5,756 nt of DNA from a bacterium. GTDB taxonomy: Bacteria; SZUA-79; Acidulodesulfobacterales; Acidulodesulfobacteraceae. The translations under genes and the position numbers were made by a program. This document shows, one piece after another, positions 1-5,555 of the stretch. Below the pieces are notes generated by a model, which did not search any database, was not told the DNA's origin, and was given only the letters and a program-made list of their open reading frames with translations. Location of the stretch: NCBI GenBank assembly GCA_021784835.1, contig JAJYHI010000048.1:1-5756 (forward strand), read 5' to 3'. Within the stretch, counting starts at the first letter, position 1. Every line of letters begins with the position of its first letter.

Positions 1-817
1 TTGCGACCATCTCGTCTGCTTCAAGCACGGTTTTTTTGCCTGCTTCTTTAAGCGTATATTTGCCGTTGGCATAAAACTCGCTTGCCGCAGGGTCTAAAGC
101 GATAAAAATATCTTTTCCGGGCTGGTACCTTGCTTTCTCTACGGCTTCCATTATCAATATTATCGCTTCCATATTATTCTGGAGCTGAGGCGCAAATCCT
201 CCTTCATCGCCGACAGCCGTAGGCATATTTTTGTCGTCCAAAACTTTTTTAAGTTTTTGATAAACTTCCGCTCCCATTCTAAGGGCTTCTTCAAAGGATT
301 TCGCTCCAGCGGGAACTATCATAAATTCTTGAAAATCGAGCATATTGTTTGCATGTTTTCCGCCGTTTAGAATATTCATCATAGGAACAGGCATAACATG
401 AGTATTTATGCCGCCTAAATAACGATAAAGAGGTACTTCCAATTCATTTGCCGAAGCAACCGCAGCCGCCAGCGAAACGGCTAAAATTGCATTTGCACCC
501 AAATTAGACTTATTCTGGGTACCGTCGAGATTCATCATTATGTCGTCTATCAGCCTTTGAGAGTAACTGTCTATGCCGTTTAAAGATTTTGCTATAATGT
601 CGTTAATTCCTTCTATAGCGGAATGAACCGATTTCCCGCCGTAAACCGAACTGTCGTTATCTCTTTTTTCATAGGCTTCGTATTCTCCGGTAGATGCCCC
701 GGAAGGAACGCAGGCAGAACCACTCATGCCGCTCTCTAAAGAAACCTTAACGCTAATCGTAGGATTTCCTCTCGAGTCTAAAATCTGCCTCCCTTTTACA
801 TCGACAATTTCGCTCAT
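1..817 (-). CDS. eno: Enolase (phosphopyruvate hydratase), N-terminal 272 residues, cut by window edge
   Basis: Enolase interconverts 2-phosphoglycerate and phosphoenolpyruvate in cytosolic glycolysis/gluconeogenesis and needs two Mg2+ ions. I translated the frame by hand from ATG at 817-815; it stays open to position 2, giving 272 of the usual ~425-430 residues. Visible hallmarks, by window residue number: the mobile catalytic loop GAST with Ser42; GGKH with His155; QEFM with Glu164; GDEGGFAP with the catalytic acid/base Glu205; and the metal ligand Asp242 in ALDPAASEF. These match E. coli S42, H159, E168, E209 and D246, with a constant four-residue offset after the loop. The later metal ligands and catalytic Lys lie outside the window. 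An AGGGG Shine-Dalgarno 10 nt upstream supports this start. The gene follows the phosphohexomutase on the same strand after 97 nt but has its own promoter. Identity is essentially certain. Confidence 0.98.
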   Translation of the reverse strand, partial: MSEIVDVKGRQILDSRGNPTISVKVSLESGMSGSACVPSGASTGEYEAYEKRDNDSSVYGGKSVHSAIEGINDIIAKSLNGIDSYSQRLIDDIMMNLDGTQNKSNLGANAILAVSLAAAVASANELEVPLYRYLGGINTHVMPVPMMNILNGGKHANNMLDFQEFMIVPAGAKSFEEALRMGAEVYQKLKKVLDDKNMPTAVGDEGGFAPQLQNNMEAIILIMEAVEKARYQPGKDIFIALDPAASEFYANGKYTLKEAGKKTVLEADEMVA

Positions 818-827
818 TTTAGATTTT

Positions 828-832
828 CCCCT
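828..832 (-). promoter_or_regulatory. Ribosome binding site of enolase
   Basis: AGGGG reads on the minus strand 10 nt before the enolase ATG. It matters because it fixes the start. It also contrasts with the phosphohexomutase, 232-aa and exporter genes in this window, which show no such site. Confidence 0.7.
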
Positions 833-877
833 GAAAAATAAAAATATTAGATTTAAATTTTAAGAAATAATTTAAGC

Positions 878-886
878 ATTATAACA
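878..886 (-). promoter_or_regulatory. Extended -10 promoter of enolase
   Basis: The minus strand reads TGTTATAAT, a perfect extended -10 element (TGn plus consensus TATAAT). No good -35 hexamer lies 16-18 nt further upstream, where the sequence is A/T-only; extended -10 promoters can work without one. Transcription would begin near position 871, giving a leader of about 54 nt before the enolase ATG. Enolase can therefore be transcribed independently of the upstream phosphohexomutase. I see no hairpin or riboswitch-like structure in the leader. Confidence 0.65.
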
Positions 887-914
887 TTTTTTTCTTTTTC
901 TAAAAATAAATTTT

Positions 915-2405
915 TTATAAACCGCCTATTTCCATTTTTACTTTATTTATAAGCCCGCTCGTTTTCTTCTTTGCCTTGCTTTCCGCATAAATTCTTAAGA
1001 CCGGCTCCGTTCCGGAAGGACGTATTAAAAGCCATGAACCGTCTTTGTATGCGAACTTAAAACCGTCTATAAAATTGGAAGAAACTAAATTATTTTTAAA
1101 CGGTATGTCGAAACTGCCGCTTTTCAGTTTTTCTATCAGCCGCAGCTTCCTGCCTTCATCCAAATGCAAATCTTCCCTTACGTATGAATAAGGATAAGGT
1201 TCGTTAAATATGCCGTTTAAAAGCTCATTTAAGTTTTTTCCGGTTTTAATTATAATTTTAAGGAGCAGAAGCGCGTTAAAAATACCGTCCCTTTCGGGTA
1301 AATGAGAAGCTATGCCTATTCCGCCGGATTCTTCTCCGCCCATAAATACGTCGTTTCCGTCTTTCGTCATAAGAGCGGCAATATTTTTAAACCCTATCGG
1401 CACTTCATACAGTTCGATATTATGCTTTTTGCAAATGTCATCTATAGATTTGGATACAGAAACGGTTTTAACTACGCTGCCTGAACGGCCTTCCTTTATT
1501 AGATAATCTAAAATTATCGAAAAAATTTTATGGGAATCGATAAAATTGCCTTCGCAATCTACCGCACCTATCCTATCGGCATCCCCGTCGGTAGCAAAAC
1601 CGACCGCAAACTTATTTTTAATACCCCTTTTTTTCAAAGACGATTTCAATTTATGCAGATTACTGTCTATCGGTTCAGGATTCAATCCCGGAAAGGCGGG
1701 ATTAACGGCATTGTTTATAGAGCTATGTTTAATAGAAAATCTTTTTAATACGGAAGACAGATATCCTATGCCGGCGCCGAACATCGGGTCTATAATAACG
1801 TCTAACGTTTTTAATAAATCTTTATCCGCACCGCTTACGGCTTTATCTAATTCAGTTAAATCGATTATGCGGCGTATGTAATCTTTTTTAAAATCGGCAT
1901 ACCGGAAATTATTTTTGTCCGAATAATCTAACTCGGTCCGGCCTATATAACGGCTTTTTCCTTTGTTTTTTTTACTAAAATCGGAACCGTTTACGATTTT
2001 TTCTATTTTTTTCACTTCAGATTCGAGCATAGAAGAGCCGAACGGGCTTTTGAATTTTAATCCGTTGAACATATAAGGATTGTGGCTCGCGGTTATCATC
2101 ACGCCGGCGGCGCATTTTTTGTCTTTAACGAAGTAGGATAAAACGGGGGACGGGCAGAAATTATCGCTCAATACGACTTTTATTCCCGAAGAAACAAGGG
2201 CCTCGGCGGCGGCGGCGGCAAATTCTTTGGATAAGAACCTTGTATCATAACCGACGGCAACGGTTTTTGAAGGACTATCTTTTAAATATTCCGCCAATGA
2301 AGAACTGATGCGGCTGACGGCGTCGAACGTAAAATTATCCCCGATGATGCCTCTGAATCCGTCGGTGCCGAAGTTAATCGATATAGGCTGTAGTGCCGAA
2401 ATCAT
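915..2405 (-). CDS. Phosphoglucomutase/phosphomannomutase family alpha-D-phosphohexomutase
   Basis: A 496-residue cytosolic enzyme that moves phosphate between C1 and C6 of a hexose phosphate through a phosphoserine, feeding sugar-nucleotide, polysaccharide or glycogen synthesis. All four family signatures are present in order: FGTDGFRG at residues 12-19; the phosphoserine loop TASHNP at 105-110 (Ser107); the Mg2+ loop DGDADR at 273-278; the sugar-specificity loop GGEESGG at 356-362; and the phosphate-binding loop RPSGTEP at 462-468. The GEESG loop is typical of PGM/PMM-type members; GlmM normally has GEQSGH and AlgC-like enzymes GEMSGH. I therefore do not assign glmM, and the true substrate is open. 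The ATG at 2405-2403 is the only plausible start, since the reading frame has no other ATG/GTG/TTG before the conserved FGTDG. It has no Shine-Dalgarno site. The gene lies 102 nt after the tRNA and 97 nt before enolase. It appears intact. Confidence 0.93.
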   Translation of the reverse strand: MISALQPISINFGTDGFRGIIGDNFTFDAVSRISSSLAEYLKDSPSKTVAVGYDTRFLSKEFAAAAAEALVSSGIKVVLSDNFCPSPVLSYFVKDKKCAAGVMITASHNPYMFNGLKFKSPFGSSMLESEVKKIEKIVNGSDFSKKNKGKSRYIGRTELDYSDKNNFRYADFKKDYIRRIIDLTELDKAVSGADKDLLKTLDVIIDPMFGAGIGYLSSVLKRFSIKHSSINNAVNPAFPGLNPEPIDSNLHKLKSSLKKRGIKNKFAVGFATDGDADRIGAVDCEGNFIDSHKIFSIILDYLIKEGRSGSVVKTVSVSKSIDDICKKHNIELYEVPIGFKNIAALMTKDGNDVFMGGEESGGIGIASHLPERDGIFNALLLLKIIIKTGKNLNELLNGIFNEPYPYSYVREDLHLDEGRKLRLIEKLKSGSFDIPFKNNLVSSNFIDGFKFAYKDGSWLLIRPSGTEPVLRIYAESKAKKKTSGLINKVKMEIGGL

Positions 2406-2410
2406 TTATT

Positions 2411-2418
2411 TTTATATA
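2411..2418 (-). promoter_or_regulatory. Possible -10 box of the phosphohexomutase, placed for a leaderless transcript
   Basis: The minus strand reads TATATAAA, containing overlapping -10-like hexamers (TATATA, TATAAA). These end 5-7 nt before the ATG, so transcription would start at or within a few bases of the start codon. No purine-rich ribosome site is seen in the 20 nt before the ATG. The nearest G-rich bases (GGAT) are about 20 nt away. No clear -35 is visible and the region is AT-rich, so a chance match is possible. Confidence 0.33.
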
Positions 2419-2424
2419 AAAATA

Positions 2425-2471
2425 TCCGATAAAATTAAAATATTGCTATAAAAATTTTAAATAATATCGGA
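2425..2471. repeat. Short inverted repeat between tRNA and phosphohexomutase
   Basis: TCCGATA (2425-2431) and TATCGGA (2465-2471) form a 7-bp inverted repeat separated by 33 nt of nearly pure A/T. It lies between the tRNA-Arg 3' end and the phosphohexomutase start. It could be a weak hairpin in a read-through transcript or a regulator half-site pair. No T-run follows the arm, so it is not a standard terminator. Confidence 0.3.
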
Positions 2472-2482
2472 CTTAAAAGCAA

Positions 2483-2504
2483 GAAATATTTCAATTCATA
2501 TTTC
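2483..2504 (-). terminator. Weak hairpin just downstream of tRNA-Arg, possible terminator or processing signal
   Basis: GAAATAT and ATATTTC make a perfect 7-bp stem with an 8-nt loop, beginning 4 nt after the encoded CCA of the tRNA. In the minus direction it is followed by TTGCTTTTAAG, a broken rather than clean U-tract. The stem is A/T-rich and has one G-C pair. It may end or help process the tRNA transcript. Read-through into the phosphohexomutase is equally possible. Confidence 0.28.
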
Positions 2505-2507
2505 GGA

Positions 2508-2584
2508 TGGTGTGTCCGGCGGGATTCGAACCCGCCGCCTCAGGAGTCGGAGTCCTGCGCTCTATCCGGATGAGCTACGGACAC
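2508..2584 (-). tRNA. tRNA-Arg (anticodon CCG), CCA encoded
   Basis: I folded it by hand as a complete cloverleaf. The acceptor stem GTGTCCG/CGGACAC has seven Watson-Crick pairs. The D-stem GCTC/GAGC encloses a 9-nt loop. The anticodon stem CAGGA/TCCTG holds loop CTCCGAC, so the anticodon is CCG, reading the arginine codon CGG. The variable loop is 5 nt, and the T-arm GCGGG-TTCGAAT-CCCGC is perfect. The discriminator is A and the genome encodes the CCA end (2510-2508). A20 in the D-loop and C35 in the anticodon are known arginine identity elements, which supports the assignment. CGG codons occur in the window, for example in the 232-aa gene. It is transcribed towards the phosphohexomutase and divergently from the 232-aa gene. 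Confidence 0.96.
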
Positions 2585-2622
2585 GTAAATAATAAAACGG
2601 TAAGAGTTAGTTCAAAATATAT

Positions 2623-2628
2623 ATTATA
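2623..2628 (-). promoter_or_regulatory. Candidate -10 box of tRNA-Arg
   Basis: A consensus TATAAT on the minus strand would start transcription near 2616, giving a pre-tRNA 5' leader of about 32 nt for RNase P to remove. No convincing -35 is present at the right distance. A nearer TTGAAC/TATTAT pair (2615-2610 and 2594-2589) would place the start inside the mature tRNA, so I prefer this box. Confidence 0.38.
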
Positions 2629-2640
2629 TGACATATATTA

Positions 2641-2646
2641 TATAAT
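2641..2646 (+). promoter_or_regulatory. -10 box of the 232-aa gene, placed for a leaderless transcript
   Basis: Consensus TATAAT ends 6 nt before the ATG at 2653, so the usual 6-7 nt spacing puts the transcription start on the A of the start codon. No Shine-Dalgarno purine run exists upstream; the preceding 30 nt are almost only A and T. No clear -35 is visible. Confidence 0.45.
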
Positions 2647-2652
2647 ATATAC

Positions 2653-3351
2653 ATGGAAAAAAAATATAGAAAAAATAAAGAACTGAGTTTACTAAATTCT
2701 AAGGCGATAGAATTTTCAAATATCGTCGAGCAGAATCTCGAAGAGATTCTTAACGAACTTATAACCAATAATTATAAGCGGCATAATAACGTCCTCGGCA
2801 ATATAATAGAAAATAAAACCCGCGGCAACATATTATACGCAGAGATTAACGAACTCGTCCTGCAAATATTATCCTCAAGATACCTGAATTTATCGTCTTT
2901 AAAATTATTATGCAAAAGAGGGAATTCCGATTACAAAAATTTTGCCGGCATAATCACGCGCATAATGAAATTTGCCGGCCATTTACAGGATATCCACAGC
3001 GGCATCGAACTAATAAAAAACAATATTAATGAACTTTATAAATATCCCGCTTTTAAAAAACAGGCGTATATTCCGGAATTCTGTCTTGTCTTAAGCTCTT
3101 TTTTTAAGGAAAATATAGATATATTTTTTATGCAATCGGGCAAAGACGAAAAGATAAAAAGCAAAACGGCGGCGGAATTATCCAAAATTATATTTTTGGG
3201 AAATAAAATAATGAATGAATTTTTTCTTAACGTAATAAGCGAAAACAAAGGCGGTATAAAAGATTCCGGAAATCAGGTTATTTATTATTCAAATATAATA
3301 TCGATTTTAGAATTAATTTCCATAAACAGCGTCGAATTTACGTTTATTTAA
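2653..3351 (+). CDS. Helical protein of unknown function, possible degenerate PhoU-like protein
   Basis: A 232-residue protein, probably cytosolic, with no signal peptide, membrane segment or helix-turn-helix that I recognise. It looks almost entirely alpha-helical and Lys/Asn/Ile-rich. Its layout resembles the two tandem three-helix bundles of PhoU-type regulators of phosphate uptake. In the first half, residues 21-36 (FSNIVEQNLEEILNEL) resemble the PhoU opening helix, 61-76 contain the E-I-N-E...I-L-S-S-R pattern, and 101-118 sit where PhoU has ERIGD-H-A. The second half is roughly 140-232 and ends in ILELI...VEFTFI, like the PhoU C-terminus. The Glu-x3-Asp metal ligands are not kept (KFAGH at 106-110). 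If related to PhoU, it has lost the metal cluster. The family call is inference and weak. It is visibly more AT-rich than the flanking genes. The exporter follows 64 nt later on the same strand; whether they share a transcript is unclear. Confidence 0.85.
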   Translation: MEKKYRKNKELSLLNSKAIEFSNIVEQNLEEILNELITNNYKRHNNVLGNIIENKTRGNILYAEINELVLQILSSRYLNLSSLKLLCKRGNSDYKNFAGIITRIMKFAGHLQDIHSGIELIKNNINELYKYPAFKKQAYIPEFCLVLSSFFKENIDIFFMQSGKDEKIKSKTAAELSKIIFLGNKIMNEFFLNVISENKGGIKDSGNQVIYYSNIISILELISINSVEFTFI

Positions 3352-3372
3352 TATCAGACCGCTAAAAAAATT

Positions 3373-3398
3373 ATTAAATGACTTTTCGGTCATTTAAT
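3373..3398. promoter_or_regulatory. Perfect 10-bp palindrome, candidate operator of the exporter gene
   Basis: ATTAAATGAC (3373-3382) and GTCATTTAAT (3389-3398) are exact inverted repeats around TTTTCG. The minus strand reads AATGACCG at its 5' half, similar to half-sites bound by TetR-family repressors. The site overlaps the predicted -35 and spacer of the exporter promoter, the standard position for repression. Plus-strand termination is unlikely because GGTAAAATT, not a T-run, follows. On the minus strand it is followed by AATTTTTTT, so it would also form a terminator for antisense transcription. No TetR gene is in the window, so the binding protein is unknown. Confidence 0.6.
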
Positions 3399-3406
3399 GG
3401 TAAAAT
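3378..3406 (+). promoter_or_regulatory. Candidate exporter promoter (ATGACT, 17 nt, TAAAAT)
   Basis: ATGACT (3378-3383, four of six to TTGACA) and TAAAAT (3401-3406, five of six to TATAAT) are separated by exactly 17 nt. Transcription would begin near 3413, only about 3 nt before the ATG at 3416, so the mRNA would be effectively leaderless. The palindrome at 3373-3398 covers the -35 and nearly all of the spacer. Confidence 0.45.
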
Positions 3407-3415
3407 TTATACATA

Positions 3416-4948
3416 ATGTATTCTAAAGAATATAAAAACCTTATATTAATCCTGCTGGTAGCTTTCTTTTTTATGGTAATGCTCGATATGAGCATAGTAA
3501 CCATAGCCATTCCTAAAATTATGTCCAGCCTCGGCGTTGACCTTGAAGAGGTTGACTGGATTATGATTGCTTACAGCGTCGCAACCGCGATAATAATAAT
3601 GCCGATTACATTTATCATTAAAAAGATAGGGCTTAAAATCCCGATAATACTAAGCATTATATTTTTCACGGTATCTTCCATAGCCTGCGGTTTTGCTACT
3701 TCTATAAATATGCTTATATTTTTTAGGATTATTCAGGGGTTGTCCGGCGGAGGCATAGCGCCGTTGGGTCTTGCCCTTCTCGGCAAGGTCTTTGAACCGG
3801 GCGAAAGAGGCAGGGCTATGGGAATCTGGGGGATAGGCGCTATGGCGGCGCCGGCGATAGGCCCCACGCTCGGCGGATGGATTACCGACCATCTAACATG
3901 GAGATGGGTTTTTTTCGTAAACGCCCCGATAGCCGTTATAACGCTTATAGGAATAATGATAATTATGGAAGACGACCACAAATCGCAATATTTTAAGGCA
4001 AATTTCGACTTTTTGGGGTTTATTTTTTTCGCAACCGCTATTTCTTTTATGCTCGTAGCATTCAATGAAGGCCAGAATAAAGGCTGGGATTCAAGCTATA
4101 TTCATATTTGCGAACTTTTGAGCGCCGCCGGTTTCGTTATGTTTTTTTTATTCGAACCTTTCATTTCTCATCCACTTATAGACTTTAAAATCTTTGAAAA
4201 TTATAATTTTACCCTTATCACCTCAATTAACGCCGTCAGGGCAATAGCGCTTTTCGGTTCTTTGTTTATAATGCCTGTTTATCTCGAAAATATTATGAAT
4301 TATACTCCATATACAACCGGTCTTATTATGATGCCTTCGGCAGTCGCCGTTGCATTATCGGCGCCTATTTTCGGCAGGGGAGCGGACAGGTGGGGACCAA
4401 AGTATTTTATAGTATTCGGTATGGCTTTAACCGCCGTATCCCTGTTTTTATATTGGAATTTATCCGTGCAATCAAACCTGTACGACATAATATATCCGTC
4501 GATTATTAGGGGGATAGGGCTTGGAATGTTATATTCGCCGATTATGAGCACGGGGCTTAATTCGGTTAGGAGGGAACAAATACCCGAAGCATCGGGGTTA
4601 CTGCCAATAACTATGAGGCTTGCTTCCGGCTTCGGAATCGCTTACTTCGCAAATTATCTTGCAACCAAAAAAGTTTACTATCTTGTAAGATACGGAGATA
4701 AGATTAACGATAGAAATTTTGCTTTCCTTAAGGTAAAGTCTTTTTTTAATAACAGCGGACCGTTCAAAACAAATACGGGAGTCGTAGCCAGCTCGGCAAG
4801 AATCGACCCGGGTCTCGGAATTATAGACAGCATAGTTAAGATGTTCGCTACGGTTCAATCCTACGACGACGTATTTGTAGTCGCCGGCGTAATATGCCTT
4901 ATAGGCATAATTCCGGCGGTTATGCTAAAGAATAAGATACACCGCTGA
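3416..4948 (+). CDS. DHA2-family (EmrB/QacA type) MFS multidrug efflux transporter, 14 membrane helices
   Basis: A 510-residue inner-membrane proton antiporter expected to expel drugs or toxic organic molecules. Family motifs: LDMSIVTIAIP in helix 1 (residues 23-33), the DHA2 signature; RIIQGLSGGG (motif B, 104-113) in helix 4, whose Arg is linked to proton coupling; and APAIGPTLGG (motif C, 145-154) in helix 5, followed by WRWVFFVNAPI (162-172). A second motif-A-like loop, GRGADRWGPK, is at 320-329. I count about 14 hydrophobic segments. A roughly 65-residue soluble loop (418-482) precedes the last one, as is usual for EmrB. The first motif-A loop (IIKKIGLKIP, 67-76) lacks the canonical Asp. 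Length matches EmrB. EmrB normally works with EmrA and TolC; neither is in the window. The ATG has no Shine-Dalgarno site and is preceded by an operator-like palindrome. I withhold emrB because substrate and partners are unknown. Confidence 0.93.
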   Translation: MYSKEYKNLILILLVAFFFMVMLDMSIVTIAIPKIMSSLGVDLEEVDWIMIAYSVATAIIIMPITFIIKKIGLKIPIILSIIFFTVSSIACGFATSINMLIFFRIIQGLSGGGIAPLGLALLGKVFEPGERGRAMGIWGIGAMAAPAIGPTLGGWITDHLTWRWVFFVNAPIAVITLIGIMIIMEDDHKSQYFKANFDFLGFIFFATAISFMLVAFNEGQNKGWDSSYIHICELLSAAGFVMFFLFEPFISHPLIDFKIFENYNFTLITSINAVRAIALFGSLFIMPVYLENIMNYTPYTTGLIMMPSAVAVALSAPIFGRGADRWGPKYFIVFGMALTAVSLFLYWNLSVQSNLYDIIYPSIIRGIGLGMLYSPIMSTGLNSVRREQIPEASGLLPITMRLASGFGIAYFANYLATKKVYYLVRYGDKINDRNFAFLKVKSFFNNSGPFKTNTGVVASSARIDPGLGIIDSIVKMFATVQSYDDVFVVAGVICLIGIIPAVMLKNKIHR

Positions 4949-4951
4949 CTT

Positions 4952-5539
4952 TTAAAAATTTAAATATTTTATTTTTCCATTATCCGAATAGCTGACCCCC
5001 GTTAAACCGACTTTCAATATAAACATCCCTTTAATGCTTTCTCCGGCGCGGACGTAATAACTTCTCCCGCCCGCTCTCAAAAGAGCGGTTTTACCGCTTA
5101 TAAATATTAACGACGGAGATGTAGATTTCTTTTCCGAAAATCCCTTAAACTTTAACTTTTGAATAAAATTAGGCAAATTCCCGCCGCTTGGGCGACCGGC
5201 GTTCGCAAATATTTTCATTCCGTTATTATTTATTTTTGCCGGAGAAATAAAGAGCCGGTTAAATTTTTTATATTTTTTATCCGGAATATTAAAAATATCT
5301 TTTAGGCTGTTTTTTGAATTGTCGGCATTTGAATTAGAAAATATCTTTTTTGGTTTTAAAACGAAACAGAAAGTTTTTTTATTTTTTATTTCGTAATCCG
5401 GAACCTTTTTATTTTCGCCACCCCTTTTTAGCCGGCTCAATGCACCTAATACAGTAATAAATAAAAAAACGCCTAAAAGAAACAGTGCGAACCGTTTTGC
5501 CGATTTTTTAAAAATATTTATAAAATTTTTAAAGCCCAT
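4952..5539 (-). CDS. Single-pass membrane protein with GspC/PilP-like C-terminal domain
   Basis: A 195-residue protein with a short basic N-terminus (FKKSAKR), one hydrophobic segment at about residues 17-36, and then a Lys/Asn-rich linker to about 120. That gives a small cytosolic tail and a periplasmic body. There is no lipobox Cys, unlike classical PilP. Residues 128-195 read like the homology region of GspC or the beta domain of PilP: LKFKG, then ALLRAGGRSYYVRAGESI (152-169), then short strands ending IKYLNF. DIFNIP (81-86) recalls the DPF-type motif before such domains. GspC links the inner-membrane platform to the GspD secretin in type II secretion; PilP plays the same part in type IV pili. 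At 195 residues it is shorter than most GspC (~270-300). The ATG has a good ribosome site and follows the upstream gene by 16 nt, so they are co-transcribed. Its stop is 3 nt from the exporter stop. The assignment rests on pattern only and is moderate. Confidence 0.8.
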   Translation of the reverse strand: MGFKNFINIFKKSAKRFALFLLGVFLFITVLGALSRLKRGGENKKVPDYEIKNKKTFCFVLKPKKIFSNSNADNSKNSLKDIFNIPDKKYKKFNRLFISPAKINNNGMKIFANAGRPSGGNLPNFIQKLKFKGFSEKKSTSPSLIFISGKTALLRAGGRSYYVRAGESIKGMFILKVGLTGVSYSDNGKIKYLNF

Positions 5540-5545
5540 ATTTAT

Positions 5546-5553
5546 TCCGCCTT
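5546..5553 (-). promoter_or_regulatory. Ribosome binding site of the GspC/PilP-like gene
   Basis: The minus strand reads AAGGCGGA, close to the AGGAGG consensus, ending 6 nt before the ATG at 5539. It confirms the start and shows that this genome does use Shine-Dalgarno initiation for genes inside operons. Confidence 0.7.
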
Positions 5554-5555
5554 CT

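Larger units (their letters stand above)
2618..2651. repeat. Perfect 12-bp A/T inverted repeat between divergent tRNA and 232-aa gene
   Basis: The arm at 2618-2629 is the exact reverse complement of the arm at 2640-2651, with a 10-nt centre. Each arm contains a TATAAT hexamer facing outward: minus strand 2628-2623 and plus strand 2641-2646. The result is a symmetric divergent promoter region. Because both arms are pure A/T, some symmetry is expected by chance in this background. Confidence 0.5.

Noticed and set aside
1302..1881. Several plus-strand open frames of 60-111 codons
   Set aside because: They lie opposite the phosphohexomutase, whose frame carries all family motifs. Their products have no recognisable domains and they have no ribosome sites.
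2205..2225. GCG/GGC triplet run inside the phosphohexomutase, as a microsatellite
   Set aside because: It encodes a short Ala stretch (residues 63-67) in a helix that is Ala-rich in this family. It is short and in frame, with no sign of slippage.
915..2405. Assignment as GlmM
   Set aside because: The sugar-binding loop is GEESGG, not the GEQSGH typical of GlmM, so only the broader family is claimed.
2589..2615. tRNA promoter TTGAAC...TATTAT on the minus strand
   Set aside because: The spacer is only 15 nt and the implied start falls inside the mature tRNA sequence.
3036..3248. 70-codon minus-strand frame
   Set aside because: Shadow of the 232-aa gene; low-complexity hydrophobic/basic composition only.
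2653..3351. A TetR-family regulator that would bind the nearby palindrome
   Set aside because: The N-terminus lacks the TetR helix-turn-helix pattern (no A-x-x-x-G-V-S-x-x-x-L/I-Y-x-Y/H-F), so the protein is not a recognisable TetR.
3373..3398. Intrinsic terminator of the 232-aa gene
   Set aside because: In the plus direction no T-run follows the stem. The T-run exists only on the minus strand, where no gene needs ending; the operator reading fits better.
3650..4858. Minus-strand open frames of 80-110 codons
   Set aside because: They are antisense to the exporter gene. Their compositions (Pro/Arg-rich or mixed) are what the reverse strand of a membrane-protein gene gives, and no domain or ribosome site is present.
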